From positions 18,101-37,077 of the forward strand of contig DDBL01000080.1 of the NCBI GenBank assembly GCA_002333425.1: DNA of 18,977 bases. The letters are read 5' to 3'. The position numbers and the translations under genes were made by a program. The notes beneath the pieces are model-generated. The model had not been told where the DNA came from, searched no databases, and saw only the letters and a list, made by a program, of their open reading frames with translations. Source of the DNA: Leptospiraceae bacterium UBA2033. GTDB taxonomy: Bacteria; Spirochaetota; Leptospiria; Leptospirales; Leptospiraceae. Below, in pieces: positions 7,749 to 14,492 of the stretch. How positions within the stretch are numbered: the stretch's first letter is position 1; each line of letters begins with the position of its first letter.

Positions 7749-8819
7749 ATGTTTGGAATTCGATTTATAAAAGTTCGTCCTACCGATTATGTAATTTTGT
7801 ATCGCAAAGGTAAAATTCGCGCTGAAGGCACTGGTCTTAGTTTTTTCTATTATGCTCCTTCTGCAAACGTTGTAATAGTTCCTGCCGCAAGTGGTGATTC
7901 CCCTTTTATCTTCAAAGAGACAACTGTTGATTACCAAGAAATTAACATCCAAGGTCAGTTTACTTATAGAGTATTACAACCGACCAAACTTGCTGGTCTA
8001 CTAGATTTTGCAGTAGATGTACATGGACGTTATACGGGAGATGGTTCTGAGAAACTTCCAGTGCGGCTAACGAACGTTATCCAAGTCACTATTCGCGAAA
8101 AACTTTCTGGAATGGATTTGCGCACCGCGCTCAAATCAGGAAGCGATTTAGTAACTCACGTAAAAGCAAGAGTTAAGGATAATGAATCTTTGGCGGCACT
8201 TGGAATTGAGATTGTAGATTTTGCAATACTCAAAATCAGTCCTACACCGGAAATGTCAAGAGCGCTAGAAGCAAGTGCACGGGAAACACTTCTAAAAGAA
8301 GCAGATGAAGCCATTTACGTAAGGCGTAACTTTGGAGTAGAGCAAGAGCGCAAAATCAAAGAAAACGAACTCCAAACGCAAATTGCAATCGAAGAAAAGA
8401 ATCGTAAAATCCGAGAAGAGCAAATGAATATCGAAATTGCTGTCCAAGAAAAGAAAAGTCTTTTGGAAGAAGCAAAGATGAATTCGCAAAAAGCAATCCA
8501 AGAAAAACAAAATGAAATAGAAGCTCAAAAACTCAAAGCAGAAATCCAAAGAGAAGAAGAGCGCAAAAAACTCGTTAGCCACCAAGCTGAAAATACAATT
8601 CAGATTTCCAAAGCAAAAGGAGAAGCACTCCGCCTCGAAATAAATGCACTCGCGGGATTAAGTCCAGAGTTATTAGAAGTTCTTGCGGCAAATCAAATGA
8701 ATGCAAGCCAGATTGTAAGTCGTGCTATGCGTGATCTAGCAAAGAATGCAGAGAAGATAGGCAATCTCAACATTAGCCCTGATTTATTGAATAGTTTGTT
8801 AGAAAGACAGGAAGGATAA
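7749..8819 (+). CDS. SPFH/band-7 (prohibitin-like) domain protein with long coiled coil
   Basis: At 356 aa it has two parts. Residues 1 to about 180 form an SPFH domain, with the typical start VRPTDYVILYRKGKI, a central INIQGQFTYRVLQP strand pair and the LGIEIVDFAILKISPTPEM segment. Residues 185-290 are a charged Glu/Lys/Gln coiled coil with repeated AIEEK, AVQEKK and AIQEKQ units. The C-terminus is ALAGLSPELLEVLAANQM plus a short helix, resembling the oligomerisation tail of such proteins. SPFH proteins usually form membrane-associated scaffolds, but no N-terminal membrane segment is visible, so this may be a soluble or peripheral member. A TTGACA at 7715-7720 has no good -10 partner. Confidence 0.88.
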   Translation: MFGIRFIKVRPTDYVILYRKGKIRAEGTGLSFFYYAPSANVVIVPAASGDSPFIFKETTVDYQEINIQGQFTYRVLQPTKLAGLLDFAVDVHGRYTGDGSEKLPVRLTNVIQVTIREKLSGMDLRTALKSGSDLVTHVKARVKDNESLAALGIEIVDFAILKISPTPEMSRALEASARETLLKEADEAIYVRRNFGVEQERKIKENELQTQIAIEEKNRKIREEQMNIEIAVQEKKSLLEEAKMNSQKAIQEKQNEIEAQKLKAEIQREEERKKLVSHQAENTIQISKAKGEALRLEINALAGLSPELLEVLAANQMNASQIVSRAMRDLAKNAEKIGNLNISPDLLNSLLERQEG

Positions 8820-8833
8820 GATCAATTATGCTT

Positions 8834-8994
8834 GGGACTGTTTAAAAACAAAAATTTTGCCACAGAGGCACAAAGACACAGAGAGTTTATTGAATTATTT
8901 TCTAAGATATTATATGAACGTCTACCATACACGCATAAACTTGCAATAACATCTAATATATTATTAACCTCTGTGACTCAGTGCCTCTGTGGCA
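8834..8994. repeat. Family B inverted repeat (CACAGAGGCAC type), copy 1
   Basis: The left arm at 8858-8883 and right arm at 8969-8994 pair over 23 of 26 positions (both begin TGCCACAGAGGCAC when read inward) around a loop of about 85 bases. The sequence just left of the arm, GGGACTGTTTAAAAACAA, resembles the outer end of the 18756-18886 element. A matching end is missing on the right, so this copy looks truncated. It lies between two convergent genes and may help separate their transcripts. Confidence 0.75.
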
Positions 8995-9007
8995 TATCTT
9001 AATTTAA

Positions 9008-9616
9008 CTATACTTCTGTGCTAATTGTTCCAGATTGTTTAATGGCGAACCAAGCAACAGCAGCACCAATTGCACCAGCGAGGACAATTACGAGTAACCC
9101 CTCACCAGAAGCCATAGGCACTTGTTGACCAGCATGTCTTCCATATCCCATGAAAAATAACATAGGAACAGAAAGGAATGTGTTAATACGAGAAAAGAGA
9201 AGTGCTTTCTTTGGAATAGAAGGATCTGCAGGATTACCAGATTTAACACCGTTGATGATTTTTCTTTGGTTAGGCCAGATTACAAACCAAACGTTAAACC
9301 ACATGATAGTTCCAAGCAACATTCCAAGTAAAATCCAATGCGACCAATTAGGAGTAGCTGCTCTTACACCACCCATTTCAAAAAGGACTGCGTAATAGGC
9401 TAAACCAGATATAAAAGTGAACATAGCCGCCCACCTAAACCAGAAAAGAACACGAGGCATTAACTCAGGGGTAAGAACTTTTTTTACTCCCGCATCTAAT
9501 TTTCCTTGTAGGGGAACGTTCACTAGATTTAAGAAATAGAGAAGTCCAATCCAACAAACGCCGGATACATAGTGGATCCAACGGATTCCATATAACAAAA
9601 GTGCTTTATCTTCCAT
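9008..9616 (-). CDS. Urate-oxidase N-domain (PuuD N-terminal-like) membrane protein, stand-alone
   Basis: This 202-aa integral membrane protein has about five hydrophobic helices. It follows the PF06181-type pattern: RWIHYVSGVCWIGLLYF at 12-28, a WFRWAAMFTFISGLAYY helix, the WSHW motif (His93), then IMWFNVWFVIWPNQRKII, and RINTFLSVPMLFFM near the end. In bacterial urate hydroxylase PuuD this domain is followed by a cytochrome c domain. Here no CxxCH motif exists and the protein ends after the membrane part, so urate oxidation cannot be assumed; His15 and His93 could still bind haem. GGAGT lies 6 bases before the ATG. No other purine-degradation gene is nearby. Confidence 0.8.
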   Translation of the reverse strand: MEDKALLLYGIRWIHYVSGVCWIGLLYFLNLVNVPLQGKLDAGVKKVLTPELMPRVLFWFRWAAMFTFISGLAYYAVLFEMGGVRAATPNWSHWILLGMLLGTIMWFNVWFVIWPNQRKIINGVKSGNPADPSIPKKALLFSRINTFLSVPMLFFMGYGRHAGQQVPMASGEGLLVIVLAGAIGAAVAWFAIKQSGTISTEV

Positions 9617-9642
9617 TTTTTACTCCAAGATTTTATTTGTAT

Positions 9643-9746
9643 TAGAGTTATTGAAAATTGGTTCAATGTCATCCTGAGCCCGTCGAAGGATAGTTCGACA
9701 AGCTCACTATGACGCTATCCCTAAATTTAATTTTTCAATAACTCTA
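9643..9746. repeat. Family A palindromic miniature element, copy 2, with target-site-like duplication
   Basis: The outer ends TAGAGTTATTGAAAA (9643-9657) and TTTTCAATAACTCTA (9732-9746) are a perfect 15-bp inverted pair. The core at 9668-9713 is the GTCATCCTGAGCCCGTCGAA / TTCGACAAGCTCACTATGAC hairpin, shared with the copy at 1989-2052 but with a shorter loop. TTGTAT occurs immediately outside both ends (9637-9642 and 9747-9752). It contains no coding capacity and lies between the upstream ends of two minus-strand genes. Confidence 0.85.
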
Positions 9747-9789
9747 TTGTATACTTTTACTTAATTGGAATGATTCTAGATTTGACAAG

Positions 9790-10314
9790 TTAAAAAAGGC
9801 TCTCTAGTTGTTTCGTTAATTTTTCATTATCGGGTTCGACAGAGGATTCGAATCTATCCACGATTTTGCCATTTTTATCAATTAGGAATTTTTCAAAGTT
9901 CCAACCGACCTCACCCTTTTTATTTGCAGTTTCAGTGAGATATTTGTAGAGAGAATGTTTGTCGGATCCTTTGACAGAAATTTTAGACATCATATCAAAG
10001 CTTACATCATACTTCAACTTACAGAATTTTGCAATTTCTTCATTACTCCCTGGTTCTTGAGAGCCAAAATTATTGGCGGGAAATCCAATAATTTTCAAAC
10101 CTTTCGCTTTGTATTTTTGATACACCTTTTCTAGATTTTCGTATTGATACGTGTAACCACACTTAGACGCTACATTTACAATGAGAAGCGGAGAGCCTTT
10201 GTATTTAGAGAGGCTAATTTCATTTCCCCGAATATCGTTTACTTTGAAGTCGTAAATAGAATTAGCTTGTAAACTTGTGAATAATAGAAATAAGACTCCG
10301 ACAATGAATTTCAT
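9790..10314 (-). CDS. Exported glutathione-peroxidase-family thiol peroxidase
   Basis: This thioredoxin-fold peroxidase is 174 aa long with a signal peptide (about residues 1-17, MKFIVGVLFLLFTSLQA), so it should act outside the cytoplasm. The peroxidatic site is VASKCGYT with Cys52 rather than selenocysteine. The usual FPCNQF block reads FPANNFGSQEPG, so the family's catalytic Gln is Asn82 and the non-essential Cys is Ala80. Trp138 and Asn139 of WNFEKF complete the tetrad. Cys98 in KFCKLKYDVSF matches the resolving Cys of thioredoxin-dependent members, suggesting thioredoxin-like reduction. AAAGGAG lies 6 bases before the ATG. The gene is divergent from the barrel-protein gene. Confidence 0.92.
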   Translation of the reverse strand: MKFIVGVLFLLFTSLQANSIYDFKVNDIRGNEISLSKYKGSPLLIVNVASKCGYTYQYENLEKVYQKYKAKGLKIIGFPANNFGSQEPGSNEEIAKFCKLKYDVSFDMMSKISVKGSDKHSLYKYLTETANKKGEVGWNFEKFLIDKNGKIVDRFESSVEPDNEKLTKQLESLF

Positions 10315-10387
10315 AAAATCTCCTTTAGATAAATTAGTCTGTTTTGATTGGACTTGACTAGAGAGTAAAGTAATAAAAAATAGAGGT

Positions 10388-11278
10388 GTGAAAAATAAAA
10401 TAATTTTTTTTAGCCTGTTAGTTCTATTTACTTACCTCCCACTAATGTCTCAGGAAAAAAAAGAAAAGACAAATCCCAAAGATGAATTTGTAGAAGAAGA
10501 TGAAGAGTCTCCAGCAGTTGATAGATTTAGAAAAAGAGAATTTGAATTAGGGATTCGATATGGACTAGGACACAAACCAGCAGACCAATTTGAATCTCAA
10601 CTCAAGAACTACAAATCAGAATCCTCGCCTTATGTTTACAGTTTTACATCGCTTAGCCCCTTCCAAAATACAGCGAATACAGAATTTTTAGCAAGACTCA
10701 GACTTTATGAAAATTCAAAGGTTGGATTTACCTATGGCAACACTCAATTCAACAGATTTCATTTGAGTGAAATTACAACCATCTATGCACCCAATGTCTA
10801 TACGGCAACAAGACTAAACTTTAATTTGAAAGTAGAATATTTTTTTCTAATGTACTACCATGAATTTAAGTTCAAAAATTTTTACATAGAAACTGGAATG
10901 GGAATGGGGATAAATACGATTAGCTGGAAAACAAACGGATATTCGGCATCTCAATATGAGTATACTCCCCAGACAGGATTTATGGTAGGCAATGGACTTG
11001 GATACAAACTAGAAACTTCTTTCAATAAAAAACTCAGTGATAATTTCGTTTTACAACTGGGCGGATTTTATAATTACTATACAGTGCCTTCTTTTAATGG
11101 AACATTCAATGATGATAGTGGATCTTTTTATCTTCGCTCCGATGGATCAGTGGCACCACTTTCTAGCTCTGAGTTTAGAGATTCCATTGTAGATACAAAT
11201 TTTGCATCAAGACAACTCGACATGAGAGCTGGCAACATTGTTTTTTTTGTTTCGGGCTTATTCAAATTCTCTCTTTAA
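10388..11278 (+). CDS. Putative outer-membrane beta-barrel protein
   Basis: This 296-aa protein has a signal peptide (about 1-22, ending LPLMSQ), then an acidic linker rich in Glu, Asp and Lys to about residue 50. The rest is rich in alternating aromatic and polar residues, such as FELGIRYGLG, KVGFTYGNTQF, FYIETGMGMGI and NFVLQLGGFYNYY. The C-terminal strand IVFFVSGLFKFSL ends in aromatic/hydrophobic residues as in barrel proteins inserted by BamA. I do not recognise a specific family. The start is GTG at 10388 and no better in-frame start exists; the purine run AGAGG is only one base upstream, too close for normal spacing, so translation may be weak or unusual. Confidence 0.75.
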   Translation: MKNKIIFFSLLVLFTYLPLMSQEKKEKTNPKDEFVEEDEESPAVDRFRKREFELGIRYGLGHKPADQFESQLKNYKSESSPYVYSFTSLSPFQNTANTEFLARLRLYENSKVGFTYGNTQFNRFHLSEITTIYAPNVYTATRLNFNLKVEYFFLMYYHEFKFKNFYIETGMGMGINTISWKTNGYSASQYEYTPQTGFMVGNGLGYKLETSFNKKLSDNFVLQLGGFYNYYTVPSFNGTFNDDSGSFYLRSDGSVAPLSSSEFRDSIVDTNFASRQLDMRAGNIVFFVSGLFKFSL

Positions 11279-11386
11279 AAACCAGACTAATTTTAAAATT
11301 GTAATAATTTCCGTAGATTAAAAATTAGGTAAGTTAACAATTATGTCTCAGAAAAAAGCTATCTGTAGTCCTAAGTAAGCTTTTAG

Positions 11387-11411
11387 ATCCCCGATAAGGG
11401 ATTTCGGGGAT
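11387..11411. repeat. ATCCCCGA / TCGGGGAT hairpin (dispersed-repeat type)
   Basis: Two 8-base arms (11387-11394 and 11404-11411) are exact complements around a 9-base loop. It lies about 110 bases after the barrel gene and 50 before the TPR lipoprotein gene. No T-tract follows, so it is not a standard terminator. The phrase resembles a repeat common in environmental bacterial genomes, from memory only. Confidence 0.5.
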
Positions 11412-11462
11412 GACGATATGGATAATTTTCTTATATCGAGCTGAGGTTATTTTACTAATACC

Positions 11463-12536
11463 ATGATACGAAATTTTTTATTTATTACGATTTTATTAAT
11501 CTATGCTTGCGAGGAGACTCCACCTCCTAAGGCTAAGCCAAATTATCTTTCACTTTCTTATGCATTTTCCAAACGAGTGATAGAAGACGAAACAGCGAGC
11601 ATTGCAGATCATAATAAATTACATAACCAAATCAGTCTCTATCGAAAAGTTTACAATGATGCACTAGGACTTTACAAAGCCAAAAAGTTTTTAGACTCCG
11701 TAGGTAAATTTGAAGAGGCAATGAATATCTACATAGAGGCTGACACTTATTATAATTATGGAAAAAGCCTTTTGAGTATTGGTAATTTTCAAGATGCAAT
11801 TAAGGCTTATGAAATTGCGGATGTATTGGATTATGACAACAAAGTAAATCTGTATTACAACCTAGCTTGTGCATACAGTCTTTCAAATGAAACAGAATCT
11901 TCCATCAAATACTTGCGATTATCTATAACTCGCGGGTTTAATCTTTTTAAAATTTTAGACCACGATTCTAACTTAGCATACGTTAGAAAAAATCCACGTT
12001 GGAAACAGATTCTAGTTCATATCACTTCAGATAAATTCTTAACTAAAAATCCAAAAGAGTTTATAACAAATCAAACTAAAAAAATAAAACTGAAAAGTAA
12101 TTCAAAGACATACATTTACGGAAATAAAGAAGAAGATTCGGACAATATCGAGATTGAACTTTTTGAAGGTCTTGCCTTTTATCGTGAAGAAGTAGTAGAT
12201 AAAGACGGATACTTTTCAGTAACCACAATGGAAGGATCTTATAAAATCACAAAGGATATTCTGCAAATTGATTTAAAAAAAGGGAGAAAAGAAACCAATC
12301 ACCCGTCGGAATTGGTAAAACAAAATACTGATTTAGCAATGATTCAACCAATTTCTTTTGAATTACTGTATAAAGAAAATCTAAATGGGTTTTTGAAAAG
12401 TGATTTTGTAATTTATGGGGATGATGAACTGTATGCGCTGAATCGAAAACTTTGTGCGTTTGTAAAAGAAGAAATCGGAGAGTGTAGTGATTGTAAAAAG
12501 CAGTATGAGCAGAAAGGATACTTCTGCGCATACTAG
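11463..12536 (+). CDS. TPR-containing lipoprotein of unknown function
   Basis: This 357-aa protein has a lipoprotein signal (MIRNFLFITILLIYAC, modified Cys16) and a Pro-rich linker. Residues about 60-180 form helical pairs of TPR type: ALGLYKAKKFLDSVGKFEEA, YYNYGKSLLSIGNFQDAIKAY and LYYNLACAYSLSNETESSIK, a protein-interaction scaffold. The following segment (RGFNLFKILDHDSNLAYVRKNPRWKQIL) is the familiar tail of TPR proteins. Residues about 210-340 look like a separate beta-rich domain, and the C-terminus has Cys pairs (CSDCKK, FCAY). GAGGT lies about 15 bases before the ATG, rather far. The gene is convergent with the MORN gene, 15 bases away. Confidence 0.8.
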   Translation: MIRNFLFITILLIYACEETPPPKAKPNYLSLSYAFSKRVIEDETASIADHNKLHNQISLYRKVYNDALGLYKAKKFLDSVGKFEEAMNIYIEADTYYNYGKSLLSIGNFQDAIKAYEIADVLDYDNKVNLYYNLACAYSLSNETESSIKYLRLSITRGFNLFKILDHDSNLAYVRKNPRWKQILVHITSDKFLTKNPKEFITNQTKKIKLKSNSKTYIYGNKEEDSDNIEIELFEGLAFYREEVVDKDGYFSVTTMEGSYKITKDILQIDLKKGRKETNHPSELVKQNTDLAMIQPISFELLYKENLNGFLKSDFVIYGDDELYALNRKLCAFVKEEIGECSDCKKQYEQKGYFCAY

Positions 12537-12551
12537 CTATTTAACCTTAAA

Positions 12552-13301
12552 TTATTTTACAGGTTGACCATCTTTGAATTGACCGTCATAAATAACCTTT
12601 CCGTCTTTTTCTTTAACGATCCCTTTACCATTTAAAAGATCATCTTTAAAATCTCCGGTGTAAGTTCTTCCTTGTCTTGTGGTAAATGTTCCGTTGCCGT
12701 TAAACTTACCATCAGCGAACCAACCAACATATTTAGTTCCTTTTGCACCGAGTAATGTACCGTAACCGTTGAACTTACCTTCTTTCATCTGACCATCGTA
12801 TTGGTCGCCATTCGCAAATTTATAAGCTCCAGTTCCAGCCATAACGCCATCTTTGAATTCTCCAGTGTAATTATCACCGTTGCCAAAAAGTAAATTGCCT
12901 TTGCCATTGAATTTTTCTTCTTTAAATTGTCCTTGGTATTTGCTTCCATCAGAAAAGCCTAACATGCCTTCTCCATTTTTGCAATTACCAATACATTCTC
13001 CATTTGCTAATGCACGAGATGCATCAGTTGCAGTAGATACAACGCCAGTTTCAGCTCCTGTTACAGCTTTTGAATCTGTGGTAGTAGTTCCAGTTTCTGC
13101 ACCTGCAACTGAATCGGAAGCTTTTTTAGAATCAGTAGATTTTGCTGGTTCAACAGTAGCTTTAGGCTCATCTTTTTTTACTGCAGTTTCATCTTTTTTT
13201 TTGGCAGGTTCTTCTTTTTTATCGCTGGAAGAACAATTCGTAAGAGTAGTTGCCATTATGGCGAATACTAAGGTTAGTAGTATGCTTCTTTTAAAATTCA
13301 T
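12552..13301 (-). CDS. MORN-repeat lipoprotein
   Basis: This 249-aa protein has a signal with lipobox LTNC (Cys23), then a low-complexity Lys/Glu/Ala/Thr linker to about residue 100 in which AGAETG/TGAETG occurs twice. Residues about 105-245 form about six MORN repeats; examples are GDNYTGEFKDG, GDQYDGQMKEG, GTKYVGWFADG and GRTYTGDFKDD, each followed by xGxG. MORN sheets are rigid beta platforms; in bacteria they are commonly surface or periplasmic, and no enzyme activity is implied. AAAGGAGA lies about 8 bases before the ATG, a strong ribosome binding site. The linker probably lets the repeat domain stand off the membrane. Confidence 0.88.
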   Translation of the reverse strand: MNFKRSILLTLVFAIMATTLTNCSSSDKKEEPAKKKDETAVKKDEPKATVEPAKSTDSKKASDSVAGAETGTTTTDSKAVTGAETGVVSTATDASRALANGECIGNCKNGEGMLGFSDGSKYQGQFKEEKFNGKGNLLFGNGDNYTGEFKDGVMAGTGAYKFANGDQYDGQMKEGKFNGYGTLLGAKGTKYVGWFADGKFNGNGTFTTRQGRTYTGDFKDDLLNGKGIVKEKDGKVIYDGQFKDGQPVK

Positions 13302-13462
13302 ATTAAAAAATCTCCTTTTTTACAAATACGGAAAATTATACGTATTAGCATAAAGTAATTTTATTATAAAATACTATTTGGTCTATCATTTTTCTTTGTA
13401 CTCAAGGTGAACATCAATTCCCAAGAGAATTTTTTGTAACTAAGACAATTCTACTGGGCGAT

Positions 13463-13524
13463 TCGAAAATCCCTTCCCTTCCTAGTTTAACAAAGTCTAA
13501 CTCGTTCAAGGAAGGGATTTTCGA
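13463..13524. repeat. Perfect 15-bp inverted repeat (hairpin L)
   Basis: TCGAAAATCCCTTCC (13463-13477) and GGAAGGGATTTTCGA (13510-13524) are exact complements around a 32-base loop. Its right end merges with CGACCGCGCT, which recurs inverted at 14428-14437. Confidence 0.8.
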
Positions 13525-13610
13525 CCGCGCTCTCCCTCTTGTCCACCGCCATTTTCTTTTCCCCTCGTTTTGTTCAAAATAAGCTGACTACCTAGTAATC
13601 GGTGGACACC

Positions 13611-13633
13611 GCTCGATCGCTATCGCAAGCTTT
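13611..13633. repeat. Left member of an inverted pair flanking the DUF1564 gene
   Basis: CGCTCGATCGCTATCGCAAGC, read in reverse complement, matches the segment at 14340-14364 in AAAGC, GCGATAGCGAT and GAGCG, with only small changes between these blocks. The two copies face each other across the gene. Confidence 0.65.
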
Positions 13634-13698
13634 ATCATTCTAAGGTTTATGAATTCGTATTTGTTTGAATAGAGTAAGAATATTTCTTTGTTCGATTG

Positions 13699-14202
13699 CT
13701 AAACTCTGACGTGATAGCCCCGCGAAAAGTCTTGTAAAACTCGCCTGAGCGACCACGAGACCTTTAGAATTAAATTATCCTGTGTAGGAACTGCATCATT
13801 CAATCCCGAATAGTAGAGCATATCCCAAAATCCAGTCAGATCTAACTCGAGCAAAAAGGTAAATACATAACAGCGAGATTTTCCAAATGCTAAAGCCAGC
13901 TCACCGAGTTCTAGCCAGTCCGCATTATTCGGACGAAAGGACACACGCTTCAAATCAAGTCCCTCCTCTTGGTATTCCGTTTTAATCTTCCGAGGATTTG
14001 GCAACATACCAGAATGAGTCAAGGTGCGATACATCTTCAACAGATTTCGGAGGTAAACAGCCATCTGCCTACCATGCTCTCTCTTTTTTAATTTCAAAGC
14101 TTCGATTAGATGAGCAGGCACAAGCAAAGTAGAAACTGACTTTTCCCTCAACCAAAGCTCGTCTATTTTAAACTTTTGAGAATTTTGAAAACTTACCTTC
14201 AT
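13699..14202 (-). CDS. DUF1564-family protein (Leptospira-type, possibly ribbon-helix-helix-like)
   Basis: This 167-aa protein matches my memory of the DUF1564 family, expanded in Leptospira and without an established function. Features are an N-terminal VSTLLVPAHLIEALK segment, a basic middle (LKLKKREHGRQ, then LRNLLKMYRTL), RVSFRPNNADWLELGELALAFGKSRCYVFTFLLELDL at about 86-123, which contains the SRCYxFxxLL hallmark, and a basic C-terminus. The short strand plus two helices would suit a small DNA-binding regulator; this is inference. The ATG at 14202 has no clear ribosome binding site. The gene sits alone between inverted repeats and hairpins on both sides, so it may belong to a mobile unit. 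Confidence 0.75.
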   Translation of the reverse strand: MKVSFQNSQKFKIDELWLREKSVSTLLVPAHLIEALKLKKREHGRQMAVYLRNLLKMYRTLTHSGMLPNPRKIKTEYQEEGLDLKRVSFRPNNADWLELGELALAFGKSRCYVFTFLLELDLTGFWDMLYYSGLNDAVPTQDNLILKVSWSLRRVLQDFSRGYHVRV

Positions 14203-14244
14203 ACAAATACTAGGTCAGAAAAGTTTTACTTGGTGCGCTTAAAT

Positions 14245-14290
14245 GAAAATTTTTTCTCAAAAATTACCTTTCATTGCGAAATTTTTTCTC
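14245..14290. promoter_or_regulatory. Two direct repeats GAAA(A)TTTTTTCTC upstream of the DUF1564 gene
   Basis: GAAAATTTTTTCTC (14245-14258) and GAAATTTTTTCTC (14278-14290) are direct copies about 33 bases apart, three helical turns, and 43-88 bases upstream of the ATG. Such spacing suits an operator pair, possibly for autoregulation, but the repeats are AT-rich and could be chance. Confidence 0.3.
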
Positions 14291-14339
14291 GAGTTCGATG
14301 CACTGTTCCCAAACCCCAACTATGTCCCTTAAATCCGAA

Positions 14340-14364
14340 AAAGCCCGCGATAGCGATGTGAGCG
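14340..14364. repeat. Right member of the inverted pair flanking the DUF1564 gene
   Basis: AAAGCCCGCGATAGCGAT then GTGAGCG is the inverted partner of 13611-13633. The 11-base core GCGATAGCGAT is exact. Confidence 0.65.
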
Positions 14365-14368
14365 CTTG

Positions 14369-14415
14369 GTCTTAATCTGAAATGCGATCCCCAAGCAAGC
14401 ATTTCAGATTAAGAC
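14369..14415. repeat. Perfect 17-bp inverted repeat (hairpin R)
   Basis: GTCTTAATCTGAAATGC (14369-14385) and GCATTTCAGATTAAGAC (14399-14415) are exact complements around a 13-base loop. Twelve bases further right is AGCGCGGTCG (14428-14437), the exact inverse of CGACCGCGCT at 13522-13531. No T-tract follows on either side, so a simple terminator is unlikely. Confidence 0.85.
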
Positions 14416-14443
14416 GGAACCAGCGAACAGCGCGGTCGGTGTA

Positions 14444-14492
14444 ATTCGGGTAGGGGTTGAATACTTTCAACCCTATACCAGAATGCCCGAAT
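14444..14492. repeat. Two-tier hairpin upstream of mnmG
   Basis: The outer arms ATTCGGG and CCCGAAT and inner arms GGGTTGAA (14454-14461) and TTCAACCC (14466-14473, 4-base loop) form a nested palindrome. The in-frame ATG at 14483 falls in the right arm, supporting the later mnmG start. It could be a leader structure or part of the neighbouring repeat island. Confidence 0.6.

Larger units (their letters stand above)
13302..13698. other. Gene-free stretch rich in inverted repeats, left flank of the DUF1564 gene
   Basis: No credible coding region is seen here. The first 140 bases are AT-rich leader of the MORN gene. From 13463 onward the sequence becomes structured: a long perfect hairpin, CGACCGCGCT at 13522-13531, a TGTCCACCG/CGGTGGACA pair (13540-13548 and 13600-13608), and CGCTCGATCGCTATCGC at 13611-13627. 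The second and fourth of these recur inverted to the right of the DUF1564 gene. Confidence 0.7.

Noticed and set aside
8834..8994. CRISPR array from repeated CACAGAG units
   Set aside because: The units are inverted arms, not regularly spaced direct repeats, and no cas gene is present.
11287..11328. CTAATTTT / AAAATTAG as a terminator after the barrel gene
   Set aside because: The 8-bp stem is purely AT-rich with a 26-base loop and no T-run; chance is likely in such DNA.
12880..13353. 157-codon plus-strand open frame opposite the MORN lipoprotein gene
   Set aside because: Its length follows from the repetitive, biased codons of the MORN gene and linker on the other strand; the minus-strand gene has a lipobox and a strong ribosome binding site.
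13461..13480. GATTCGAAAATC as a tRNA T-arm
   Set aside because: No acceptor stem, D-arm or anticodon arm could be folded around it.
13484..13501. GTTTAAC and GTCTAAC resembling integron attC core sites near a long inverted repeat
   Set aside because: Both lie in the loop of the hairpin in the same orientation and no GTTRRRY partner closes an attC fold; no integrase is present.
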